Below, one piece after another: positions 1 through 7,894 of a DNA stretch of 37,327 bases (the first letter of the stretch is position 1; every line of letters begins with the position of its first letter). The notes under the pieces were generated by a model. The model was not told where the DNA came from. It worked only from the letters and a program-made list of their open reading frames with translations, and did no database searches. Source of the stretch: Chloroflexota bacterium (lineage in GTDB: Bacteria; Chloroflexota; Dehalococcoidia; Tepidiformales; Tepidiformaceae); NCBI GenBank assembly GCA_021823905.1, contig JAKALX010000002.1, forward strand, positions 1-37,327, read 5' to 3'. The position numbers and the translations under genes are program-made.

Positions 1-1053
1 GACCTCCGGGCGGCGCCGGGCCGATGCCAGGATTTCGAATGCGAAACTCCGCGAAACGGCGCTACCTCCCAGGATGCCGCTGGCGTTAGGAGAATCGAAG
101 ACTTCCCGTCCCAAGTTCGTCGTGAAGATGAACCAGCAGCCGCGGAAATCAACCGTCTTCTGCAAGTTCTTGTCGTTCACCTCCCCTTTGTCGAGGACTG
201 CGAGCAGCGCAGTCAGGGCGTTTTCGTGCGCCTTCTCGACCTCGTCGAAAAGGATGACCGCGCGCGGGTTCTCGTAGACAAAGCCGGTCAGCGTCCCCGG
301 TCTTCCCTGTGAGTAATAGCCCTCGGTGCCGAGGAGCTGCTCGAAGTTCTGCGGCGCCGCGAAGCTGCCCATGTCGAAGCGACGGAACATCACGCTCGTG
401 CCTTCAAGGCTCTGAAGCGCCGCGGCGAAGCGCTCGGCGAGCAGGGTCTTCCCAACCCCAGGCGGCCCCAGAAAGGTGAAGATCCCCTGCGGCCCATCGG
501 GCCGCCGCCCGAGGCAGGCCTCCCAGTACGCGCTGACCAACATGCCGATGGCCGCGTCCTGCCCCAACACCTCGGTGGCAAGCCGCTGCTCCAGGAGTTG
601 CGCCCGAGAGCGCACTCTCTCCATGAATTCCAGCAGGGGCGAGAGCTTTGGCCTGTCGCCGACCGGTTCGTTGAGCTCGAGAAACTTGGCCACCGCGGCA
701 TCCGACCGTTGCTCCAGCAGATGTGCGAGCAGTCGCTCTGCCGGCAAGGTCCGATCCTCGGCAAAGGCCGCCTCGACGGTTCGCCGCAACGTCTCGTCCA
801 ACGGCATGCGCTGGTCATTCGCTGGTGCCTCGGAAGCCTTACCGAACAGTGCGACGATGTCCTCGGCCCAACGAAGATCTCCTGTCGGCCAGCCGAAGAC
901 CGGCTTGAGGCGTTGCAGAGCGCTCTGCTCCCGGCTGACGGCATACACACCGCACAGGATGTCCAGCGCGGTGAGGGTGCCGCGGTTCTGCGCCAACGCG
1001 GCGCGTTTGGCCCAGCCGAGAATCTGTCCCGAAAGTGATTCGAGGCCGGTCAC
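1..1053 (-). CDS. Clp-family AAA+ ATPase, C-terminus cut by window edge
   Basis: The frame reads from GTG at 1053 to the left edge with no stop (351 codons seen), so the 3' end is missing. Residues about 10-130 hold two helical repeats that resemble the double Clp N domain. An AAA+ module of the ClpA/ClpB second-domain type follows: Walker A GPPGVGKT at 196-203, Walker B VILFDE at 266-271 followed by VEKAH, and a later TTN sensor-1-like motif. Only one AAA module lies between the N domain and the edge, so this is shorter than ClpA or ClpB. A purine-rich GGGGGAGAA just upstream of the GTG supports this start. It lies 25 nt after the YbjN-like gene and is likely co-transcribed with it. The family unfolds or remodels proteins using ATP. 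No ClpP-type peptidase is visible, so a disaggregase or remodelling role is the safer inference. Confidence 0.85.
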   Translation of the reverse strand, partial: MTGLESLSGQILGWAKRAALAQNRGTLTALDILCGVYAVSREQSALQRLKPVFGWPTGDLRWAEDIVALFGKASEAPANDQRMPLDETLRRTVEAAFAEDRTLPAERLLAHLLEQRSDAAVAKFLELNEPVGDRPKLSPLLEFMERVRSRAQLLEQRLATEVLGQDAAIGMLVSAYWEACLGRRPDGPQGIFTFLGPPGVGKTLLAERFAAALQSLEGTSVMFRRFDMGSFAAPQNFEQLLGTEGYYSQGRPGTLTGFVYENPRAVILFDEVEKAHENALTALLAVLDKGEVNDKNLQKTVDFRGCWFIFTTNLGREVFDSPNASGILGGSAVSRSFAFEILASARRRPEV

Positions 1054-1078
1054 AACTTCTCCCCCCAGTGGGCTGCAG

Positions 1079-1726
1079 CTACAGTTCGGTCGGTGGGGTG
1101 CTCGGCGGCTCACCTGACGCCGGGCCGGGCGCTGCCGGCGCGGAAGCTCCAGCGGCGCCCGTGGCAGCCGCACCCTCCGTCAGCCACCGCATAAGTGCAT
1201 CCCGCGCTTCGGGCAGGAGGCCCGCCACCATCTCCTGCATCGCGTCGCTAACCATTCGCCCCATCTCCTGGCCGCGCTCCGGAAACTCAACCACGCCTTC
1301 GCCGAGCGCGCGCTTGAGGGGTTCGTAGTAGTCATCCACGAGTTGGCAAATGCCCCCGATACATCTGGAAAGCTGCTTTTGGGTGAGCGTGCCGTCCTCG
1401 ATCGGAAACTCAATGATCGGACGGATCTCGCCATCCGAGGCGTCGTACTCGAACTGGATCAGTTTCGTCCGCCACTGCATCATGGCGCAAGCCTTCAGGA
1501 AGGCATCCACGTGCGGACCCACCGCCTTGAACGCCTGCGGTGCGAAAAGCTCGAAGTACCCTCCGTTTTCGCTCAACCTGATCACGAGCCCCAGCCCATC
1601 ATCGCCGTCCGGGTCCCGGTACCGCTTCATCCGCATCGCAAATACCAGGTGCTCCTCGTCGCGCTTCTTGAACTTCAGCTCCAGCGCCTCCATCTGTTTC
1701 GCTACGTCGTCGATCGTGATGCCCAT
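1079..1726 (-). CDS. YbjN-like / type III secretion chaperone-like small protein
   Basis: The protein is 215 residues. The start is ATG at 1726, which has GGGAGG about 8 nt upstream; a longer in-frame extension to 1780 lacks such a site. The first 150 residues alternate charged strands and helices (MRMKRYRDPDGDDG, then LVIRLSENGGYFELFAPQAF), which recalls the YbjN and secretion-chaperone-like fold. The last 35 residues are an Ala/Pro/Gly-rich tail, probably disordered. There is no signal peptide or membrane segment. It sits 25 nt before the Clp-type ATPase, so it may be a substrate adaptor or chaperone for it. That role is inferred from position only, and the family assignment is by pattern and needs a profile search. 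Confidence 0.7.
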   Translation of the reverse strand: MGITIDDVAKQMEALELKFKKRDEEHLVFAMRMKRYRDPDGDDGLGLVIRLSENGGYFELFAPQAFKAVGPHVDAFLKACAMMQWRTKLIQFEYDASDGEIRPIIEFPIEDGTLTQKQLSRCIGGICQLVDDYYEPLKRALGEGVVEFPERGQEMGRMVSDAMQEMVAGLLPEARDALMRWLTEGAAATGAAGASAPAAPGPASGEPPSTPPTEL

Positions 1727-2343
1727 CAGTGACCCTCCCCTCTTGCAGGACCGCCCTACAGGTAACACCTCTCGAAACAATGGGTTGCTCCTCGTACACG
1801 AGGCTACCTACTCCCTGCCTGGATCTCTGTCCCTGTACCCCAACGGCACACGAACCATACTTTCCTTGGCGTCAAGAGAACTCGGGGGCGCCTCACAAAC
1901 GCCGCACGACTGAGATTCCCGGTTAAGAGTATTCTACGCCTTCGAGGCTAGTCAAGAGGCTGTGCGCGTAACGGTCGAGTGGCCTCGGGACCTGATTCCG
2001 CCTCCACGCGTCCCTACCGATGCTCGCGGGTCGACAAGGAACCTCAGAGCAACGGACGTCCCATTTGTCGCGTCGGGTCGCGCGCGTGCGCACCGATGCG
2101 GGTGCGCGGCTCAGCTGACCGGCGAATGCTGAAGCCGCAGCAAGAGAGAAAGGAATTGAAGTGACCGTGGCCAAGGGGCCCAGGCAACGCCGACAGCTCG
2201 GCCAGTATATGCCACTGTCCGCGATCGCCAGTCGGGTTTCCGTCATCGCCGGACTCCCGCGGGCGGGGGTCGGGATCACAAACAAAACAGCCGGCCGCAG
2301 ATCGCCCGGCGTGAGTAACGTCACAAGTTCAATCATGGGGGAT
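1727..2343. other. Intergenic region without a convincing gene
   Basis: This 617-nt gap separates the NtrC-type regulator gene from the YbjN/Clp pair, all on the minus strand. Open frames exist on both strands, but their translations are rich in Arg/Pro/Ser/Cys with no family resemblance and no good ribosome site. I could not find a sigma-54 element with correct GG-N10-GC spacing and flanking matches. A promoter for the YbjN/Clp pair is expected here but is not identified. Confidence 0.5.
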
Positions 2344-3873
2344 CTACTCTCGCTCCCCTCCGGATTTCGGTCCTGAGGCCTTGCCATTCGGGACTATAAT
2401 GGCAGAATATCGGCGCTTTCGAACCGGGGGAAATGCATGCGCCACGGCCGGGAATAGAGCCGCAAGATCCAAATGGTCTCTGAAGATGCGCAGTACCCTT
2501 CGGCGCAAAGCAAACCGGTCATTGAGGCCAAGAAGCCTCCACGCGTCGGACTTCCTGCCTTCGACTGCACGAAGTGCTCGCTCCACCTGCTCCAATTCCA
2601 GTCGCGCAAGAGCTTCGTTCAGGCCACCAGGGTCGGTTTGGTGGCGAGCCTCGCGGGCCGCCGCCTGACCGTTGATTGGTCCGGTACGACGGAGTTCCTC
2701 GGGTAGGTCGTCCGCCTCGATCTGGCTGTGCCTCCGCAAGGCAGACCTTAGAAGGGCCGACTCGATGGCGTTGCGCAGTTCGCGGACGTTGCCCGGCCAA
2801 GCGTATTGAGCCAGAGCCTCCGCGGCCAGAGGGCTCAGGGATGCACCGCTCTTTCGGCGACCGCCGACCTTGGCAAAGAAGTGGTCGACCAAGAGCGGGA
2901 TGTCTGTGCGACGCTCACGCAGCGGCGGTATTCGAATCTCGCAAACCTTGAGGCGGTAGTACAAGTCCTCACGGAACTGCCCTTGGCGAATCGCCCCGCC
3001 GAGATCGGCGTTGGTCGCAGCCACAACTTGGCAATCAACGGCAACCTCTTCCCTGGCCCCAAGCCGCGCGACCGTTCGTTCCTCCAGGAAGCGCAGCAAC
3101 CGCACCTGAGTTGCCAGTGGCAGCTCGCCGATCTCATCGAGAAATAGCACGCCGCCTTGCGCTCGCTCGATGAAGCCGATATGCCGGCGCTTGGCGTCCG
3201 TGAAAGCGCCCGCCTCGTAGCCGAACAGTTCCGCCTCGACCATCGAAGGCGGCAGGGCGGCAATAGCGACAGGCACGAAGGCGCTCTGCGCTCTCGGTCC
3301 CGTCGCATGGATGGCGCGTGCGACCAACTCCTTGCCGGTGCCGGTTTCACCCGTAATGAGGACCGTCACCGCAGCATCCCGCGCTACGGCCGCGATCATC
3401 CCCTTCACCTCACCGATCGCGGCGCTCTCGCCAACGAGTTGCCGGGGCTCAACGATCGCCAACTCCTCCTCGAGTTGCCGCACCCGTGAGGTGAGACGCG
3501 CATGCTCGAGGGCCCTCGCCAGCCGTGCCCTCAGCTCGCGGAGCCCCTTGTCCTTCTCCATGAAGTCGGCTGCGCCTAGCCTTATGCACTCCACAGCCTT
3601 GTCCACGTCTCCGTAGGCGGTGATCACCAAGACCGGGGTGTCCGGCAGTACTTGGCGGAACCTCTGGAGAAGCTTCAGCGACTCGGTCGTGTCGTCGCTG
3701 CCGGGCCGCAGCCTCAGATCAAGGAGAATCAGGTCAGGGGGGGGCGAGGGTATCTCTGCCGCCTCCTCCGGGGAATGCACCGCCGCGACGCTGAACGCTC
3801 CACTCAGCGCGCGCTTCAGCGACATGCAGAATTCAGTTGAGTCATCGACCAGGAGAAGGCTGGGCGTCGCCAC
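2344..3873 (-). CDS. NtrC-family sigma-54-type response regulator (receiver-AAA+-Fis)
   Basis: The protein is 509 residues, a normal NtrC-family length. The receiver domain (1-125) has the acidic pair D10/D11, phosphoacceptor D52, T85 and K107. A linker of about 25 residues leads to the sigma-54 interaction AAA+ domain: Walker A GETGTGKE at 175-182, Walker B GGVLFLDEIGE, and REDLYYRL with the arginine-finger region. The sigma-54 contact loop reads GAFTDA (222-227) instead of GAFTGA. The C-terminus (about 425-470) has a Fis-like helix-turn-helix around SDAWRLLGL. The start is GTG at 3873 with GGTGGGG upstream. It is the last gene of the long minus-strand run, 12 nt after a small membrane protein. 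The likely phosphodonor is the HATPase protein of the same run. The target may be the sigma-54-like element at 19461-19476. Partner and target are inferred. Confidence 0.93.
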   Translation of the reverse strand: MATPSLLLVDDSTEFCMSLKRALSGAFSVAAVHSPEEAAEIPSPPPDLILLDLRLRPGSDDTTESLKLLQRFRQVLPDTPVLVITAYGDVDKAVECIRLGAADFMEKDKGLRELRARLARALEHARLTSRVRQLEEELAIVEPRQLVGESAAIGEVKGMIAAVARDAAVTVLITGETGTGKELVARAIHATGPRAQSAFVPVAIAALPPSMVEAELFGYEAGAFTDAKRRHIGFIERAQGGVLFLDEIGELPLATQVRLLRFLEERTVARLGAREEVAVDCQVVAATNADLGGAIRQGQFREDLYYRLKVCEIRIPPLRERRTDIPLLVDHFFAKVGGRRKSGASLSPLAAEALAQYAWPGNVRELRNAIESALLRSALRRHSQIEADDLPEELRRTGPINGQAAAREARHQTDPGGLNEALARLELEQVERALRAVEGRKSDAWRLLGLNDRFALRRRVLRIFRDHLDLAALFPAVAHAFPPVRKRRYSAIIVPNGKASGPKSGGERE

Positions 3874-3885
3874 GGCAACCCCACC

Positions 3886-4239
3886 TTACCACTCGTCCCT
3901 CGCCAGGGTGCTACGAAGCGCGACCACCGTCACGGTGGTGACGGTTGCCACTCCCACGATCCCCGCGATCGCGACCGCCGCATCAGGCCACTCGAGATCT
4001 CCGCCGGTCGGGACGGAGACCACCGCAGACGGGGAACCCTGGATGGCGATTGGACCCGCATGCGGGCCGGCAACGCCAGGCTCTCCCGCTGGGAGCCTCT
4101 TGCTCGCCGCCGCGAGGTAGGCGAGCAGGATCAACTCCAGAGCGACAAGCACACCCAGAACCCGGACGCCGACAGCCCGGAGGGATCGCGCTCGCTGGTG
4201 CGGGGTCGTCGCCTTCTCGTCTGTCGTCTCATCCGCCAT
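3886..4239 (-). CDS. Small two-TM membrane protein, unknown family
   Basis: The protein is 117 residues. A charged cytoplasmic-looking N-terminus (about 1-20) is followed by a hydrophobic helix at about 22-45 (VLGVLVALELILLAYLAAA), a Pro/Gly-rich loop of about 40 residues, and a second hydrophobic helix at about 85-107. An excellent ribosome site, AGGAGG, lies 7 nt before the ATG and overlaps the end of the preceding channel-like gene, so the two are translationally coupled. I recognise no domain. Its place between a 2-TM channel-like protein and the NtrC regulator suggests a membrane subunit of the same complex, by position only. Confidence 0.75.
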   Translation of the reverse strand: MADETTDEKATTPHQRARSLRAVGVRVLGVLVALELILLAYLAAASKRLPAGEPGVAGPHAGPIAIQGSPSAVVSVPTGGDLEWPDAAVAIAGIVGVATVTTVTVVALRSTLARDEW

Positions 4240-4242
4240 CGC

Positions 4243-6189
4243 CTACCTCCTCGACACCATCAGATATAGATGTGAGATCAGAAGGCCGAAGTTGAGAAAC
4301 GCGAACAATCCCTGGACAGCCAGCAGGCCGTCGATCAGCGTACTATGCGCCATCGCTTGACATGGTTGCAGCGTCGCAAAGAAGTACGCCGACGACATCA
4401 GGGCATGAGGAAACCCCGTCGCCGACCGTGTGTCCGGGATCGTGTGAAGCAGGTAATGGACACCGGCGAAGAAGATCACCCACGAGCCGACTCCGAGAGC
4501 GAACCTTCCGAGCGAGGACAACGCAAACGCGACGTACCGGAGTATTGGCCAAAATACCCAACGCCACGGCCTCTCACGGACCCAAAACTCAAACCGCAAC
4601 TTTCTGGCCTCGGAGAGGCAGGCCATTTCCTCCTCGATCTGGTTGAGATCGCGGAAGCGCTTCGCAACGCGCTCGATAATCGCGAGGCGGGCGTTGAGCG
4701 CGGACCGCGTGCGCTGCCGCCGAGCGAACCATCGTGAAACCACCGAGACCTCGCGGTCAATCTCGGCGAAACGGTCCTTGACGTCGAGGTTGTACTCCAC
4801 ACCGACGAAGAGGCTCTCAGCGGTCACTTCACACTCGTGTTGAACGGCTATGGCCTCAAGCGCCGTCGTGGGCGTCCGCCCTGCGAGCAACTCCTTGGCC
4901 TCCAGTGCAAGGACGGCCGCGTGGGCTGCTGCCTCGACGCCCTCAGACCCAGCGAGGACTCGCCTTGACCGACTCAGTAGCGTCTCTGCGATGCGCAGCA
5001 GTCGCCCCGGGGCAGAGTGAGGTATCTCCCAACGCTGCTGGCTATCCTCGTCGGGTCTTGGTGGCCACGTGAAGCCCTCGGCTGTACGGGGCCGAACGGC
5101 GAAGCGATCCCATTGGCCAGCTGCACGCCACAGCCGCCACATGTCAGCGATCGGCTTGATCACCACATCGCAGCGAATCCCCACCGAACGCAAGTAGACG
5201 AGGCTGGCGCGCCACCTCGCGTCGGCCTCCTTGCCCCTGGCATGGCCAGCCGTGACCAGGATCCTGCGGTCGCTCTGCTTGAGGCCTGGGCACTCGCGAT
5301 CGCGTACCTCGAAGTCGGAGAGGTGGAACTCCCCCCCGGAGGTTCCCCGATCGAAGACGGCCTCACGATCGACGAAGTTGAGGTAGACATCCTCGAAGAC
5401 GAGGCGCCAACGCCCTGTCCCGGCCAAGGCGGAAGAAGAACCCTCTCGGAAGACCTCCTTCATGGCTTGTGCGGAAATCACGGCCGCAACGCGGTACCCA
5501 AAACGGTAAGCCGTCAGCGCGTTGAAGAAGGCATACTCGGTCTCCTCGTCGATCGCCGCCGCGCACTGGCGGCGGTCGGCAGGGAGAGCACTGAGAGGCA
5601 GTCCCTCGTGGGCGAAGGCGACCTGTTTGACGAGATTCCGCAGCCCCGAAAGGTCGAAGAGCGGCGGCGTGAACCAATTCGACCGTGCGGACGGCGAATC
5701 CAGGCCGCGTTGGACGGCAAGCAAGGTCGCCACGCTGGACCGTTGCGGTTGGTGGCTGGAGTCCGGCCTCAGGAGGTGGTCACACCATGGGGCCGCGAGC
5801 TCGTTGTCGTTCTCCGCCAGCGCCAGCACCCGGATCTCGGGGAACGCCAGCACGAGCCACGACGCGAGCATCTCTCGCGGCAACAGCCTGCCCGAGCCCA
5901 GCGAGTAGGAGAGCAGGGGGTTCCACCGGTTGGGCCGCATCGCGGCGTCAACCGGCGCTTCGAGCCCAACGTTCAAGAGGAGCCATGTCTGGCGAAGCTG
6001 GGCGGGGGACCTCGCGTCGAGGCGCGCGGCGATCGCTGCATACGCCTGCTCGAGATCGGCCAGCGACACGTTGCTCTGCGTCATGACCGGCGACGAGAGT
6101 TCGAGGACCTCGAGATGTGCGCCGTCCCCCACGGCCCGGCGGAGGCTGTCCGCGGGGGGGGCGGCGACAACAAGCAGCTCGCAGTTCAG
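4243..6189 (-). CDS. Large protein with C-terminal degenerate 2-TM channel-like module
   Basis: The protein is 648 residues if read from CTG at 6189. The frame is open to 6297, but that extension lies inside the upstream gene. The CTG overlaps the upstream TGA (aCTGA), and GGGAGGGG sits 5 nt before it. Residues 1-530 are soluble and of no family I can name: an alpha/beta N-terminus, then a helical region with a conserved-looking ELLAGRTPTTALEAIAVQHE stretch. The last 113 residues form a charged amphipathic lead, a TM helix (about 561-581), a short re-entrant-like segment SSAYFFATLQP (about 599-609) and a second TM helix (about 617-643). This matches the helix-pore-helix order of Ion_trans_2 channels, but the selectivity filter (TVGYG type) is absent. 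It could be a pore-forming or membrane-perturbing effector, or a sensor. Function is inferred. Confidence 0.8.
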   Translation of the reverse strand: MNCELLVVAAPPADSLRRAVGDGAHLEVLELSSPVMTQSNVSLADLEQAYAAIAARLDARSPAQLRQTWLLLNVGLEAPVDAAMRPNRWNPLLSYSLGSGRLLPREMLASWLVLAFPEIRVLALAENDNELAAPWCDHLLRPDSSHQPQRSSVATLLAVQRGLDSPSARSNWFTPPLFDLSGLRNLVKQVAFAHEGLPLSALPADRRQCAAAIDEETEYAFFNALTAYRFGYRVAAVISAQAMKEVFREGSSSALAGTGRWRLVFEDVYLNFVDREAVFDRGTSGGEFHLSDFEVRDRECPGLKQSDRRILVTAGHARGKEADARWRASLVYLRSVGIRCDVVIKPIADMWRLWRAAGQWDRFAVRPRTAEGFTWPPRPDEDSQQRWEIPHSAPGRLLRIAETLLSRSRRVLAGSEGVEAAAHAAVLALEAKELLAGRTPTTALEAIAVQHECEVTAESLFVGVEYNLDVKDRFAEIDREVSVVSRWFARRQRTRSALNARLAIIERVAKRFRDLNQIEEEMACLSEARKLRFEFWVRERPWRWVFWPILRYVAFALSSLGRFALGVGSWVIFFAGVHYLLHTIPDTRSATGFPHALMSSAYFFATLQPCQAMAHSTLIDGLLAVQGLFAFLNFGLLISHLYLMVSRR

Positions 6190-7892
6190 TTGGCCCCTCC
6201 CGCCCTGGCCGGCGACACGCGAGCGGCCTCCTCCTCGAACTCCCGGCTCAAAGCCAGAAGCCAGGAACGGAGGCCGGCGAACGCGGCTCCAGAGCACTCA
6301 CTTCCGCCCGCCCCACCTGATAGGTCTCCAGAACTCATCAAGGTCGCCACGGCATCAGCGCCATCGTGTTCCCTGGGTCCGCCTGCCTCGTGGCACACTG
6401 CGATCAAGGTGGTCGCCCCCCTCGTCTGCACCGCCTCCGCGTTCTCTCCTGTAGCCCCGCCGATGACGATGGTGTGAAAAGCAGCGAGATATCTTTCGAC
6501 CCACGAGCCCCTGACCGGCTCCCATTTGCCATTCGGGAGCGACACCCCCAGGAGCGCAGCAATGCGCTTGCAGAAGTCCTCGCCCTTAGCTTCGCACATC
6601 CGGGTGTTCACGAGGGACTCCGTGAAGCGTGACCTCCCGTGCTTCAAGAAGTGAAGCCTCCACGGTTCCATCGTGCCATTGGCCGCGGGCCCCGACGTCC
6701 GGCCGAAAAGGAACCGCCGAGCTTCGTCCAGCATCGCGAGAGGGGCGGACGAAGGGCGCAGGGCCCAATTCTCCTTAACCGCGCGGAGGTGTTCTTCGAT
6801 CCCCAGCACATCCGCTTCTCTGGCCAACTCGTCGAGCCGCTCTACGTCGAGCGCCAGGGGATCGAACATGTTCACGACCCGATGCTTGAAGTGGCGGAGG
6901 AAGTTGCGCTCAACGCCGCGGCGGTAGGTCTCGACATAGCCGTACGCAATCGCCGCGACAGCGGCCGACGGAGAGGCTCCGGCGGTAAGACCGCCGACGA
7001 GTCTCTCGAACATCTCATCGTACTGTCGATCGTTGCTACCGTACCCGAGCACCTCCGCGGCACCAGCGAGCAGGGGCCACTCTTCGCGTCCAACACCGTG
7101 CACGAAGACGATCGTCTGGGGCGTAACAGACTGCCGAAGCTTGGTCCGAAATTCAGAATCGAGAGTTGTCCTCTGTTTGCAGCTCACGAATGTGACGTTG
7201 AGAGGCGGGTCGGACCCTGCTGGTGAGGTGTACGGAGTCCAGTATTGGCCCAGGGCAGCCTCGAACGTCTCATCTTCCTCCAAACGGCCGAACAGCCAGA
7301 CGATGTCCCCCGTCGGGACTGCCTCTGCCGTGGTGCGACGGGGCTCCTCGGCCGCACCGTCAGGTGCGACCGTGCATAGTCGGGAGAGCGTCGTCAGCGC
7401 CGTCCCATGGTCCTGGGTGGGCAACTGCGCGGCGATATTTTGCAGTCCACGTGTTGCGAGGCTGTCTGAGATGACAAGATCAAGAGGCCAGCCCGCGGGG
7501 CAGTCGACATTCTGCGCATTTATGCCTTTAAGTATGAACCGCTCTTTTCCCCCGCCTAGATTGAGATACCCACCCCGGTCATCCCGATGGTGAAGGACCA
7601 ACCCGAGAGTCCTAGGGGCGACCAGTTCAAGTCTTTTGGCCAATTGACCTTCAGGACCAACCATGATCTGAAGGGTGGAATCGGCGTACTCAACCTTGAT
7701 GCTGTCCGTTTGACAATAGCCAGTAAAGAGAACCAAGGGATTCTGCGGGGAATGATGCTTGTACGAACGCGCCCAGCCGAACATATCTTTCTCTGGGTCT
7801 GCTTCAAAGCCGGTGCCGAGGAGATACGTGTCCGGGAAGGCACATTGGTTCGGCTGTGTACGGTCTACGAAGATGACATAGACGGCCATCAT
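6186..7892 (-). CDS. Large protein of unknown family
   Basis: The protein is 568 residues. The start chosen is ATG at 7892 (a second ATG follows at 7889), because GGAG lies 9 nt upstream and the upstream gene stops 2 nt before it. Earlier in-frame ATGs fall inside that gene. I recognise no domain. The N-terminus begins with a hydrophobic strand (MAVYVIFVD) followed by aromatic-rich sequence. The middle has a second alpha/beta core (TIVFVHGVG) and a long helical segment, and the C-terminus ends in another strand-rich region (AFHTIVIGG, then TLIAVCHEAGG). There is no signal peptide and no clear membrane helix. Its stop overlaps the CTG start of the channel-like gene, so the two products are probably made in fixed ratio and may interact. 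Confidence 0.8.
   Translation of the reverse strand: MMAVYVIFVDRTQPNQCAFPDTYLLGTGFEADPEKDMFGWARSYKHHSPQNPLVLFTGYCQTDSIKVEYADSTLQIMVGPEGQLAKRLELVAPRTLGLVLHHRDDRGGYLNLGGGKERFILKGINAQNVDCPAGWPLDLVISDSLATRGLQNIAAQLPTQDHGTALTTLSRLCTVAPDGAAEEPRRTTAEAVPTGDIVWLFGRLEEDETFEAALGQYWTPYTSPAGSDPPLNVTFVSCKQRTTLDSEFRTKLRQSVTPQTIVFVHGVGREEWPLLAGAAEVLGYGSNDRQYDEMFERLVGGLTAGASPSAAVAAIAYGYVETYRRGVERNFLRHFKHRVVNMFDPLALDVERLDELAREADVLGIEEHLRAVKENWALRPSSAPLAMLDEARRFLFGRTSGPAANGTMEPWRLHFLKHGRSRFTESLVNTRMCEAKGEDFCKRIAALLGVSLPNGKWEPVRGSWVERYLAAFHTIVIGGATGENAEAVQTRGATTLIAVCHEAGGPREHDGADAVATLMSSGDLSGGAGGSECSGAAFAGLRSWLLALSREFEEEAARVSPARAGGAN
6187..6201 (-). promoter_or_regulatory. Ribosome site and CTG start overlapping a stop codon
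   Basis: Read on the minus strand, GGGAGGGG (6201-6194) is followed by CCAA and then CTG at 6189-6187. The CTG overlaps TGA (6188-6186) of the upstream gene. No ATG, GTG or TTG lies nearby in the downstream frame; the first GTG is about 45 nt further in and lacks such a site. A non-standard CTG start with translational coupling is the simplest reading. Confidence 0.5.
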
Positions 7893-7894
7893 CC

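Noticed and set aside
1923..2387. Minus-strand open frame of 154 codons between the NtrC-type and YbjN-like genes
   Set aside because: It overlaps the NtrC gene end, has Arg/Ser/Cys-rich sequence with no family resemblance and lacks a good ribosome site; likely a GC-rich spurious frame.
5017..6477. Plus-strand open frame of 486 codons
   Set aside because: It is antisense to the well-supported channel-like gene and its upstream neighbour, is rich in Arg/Pro/Gly, and shows no domain.
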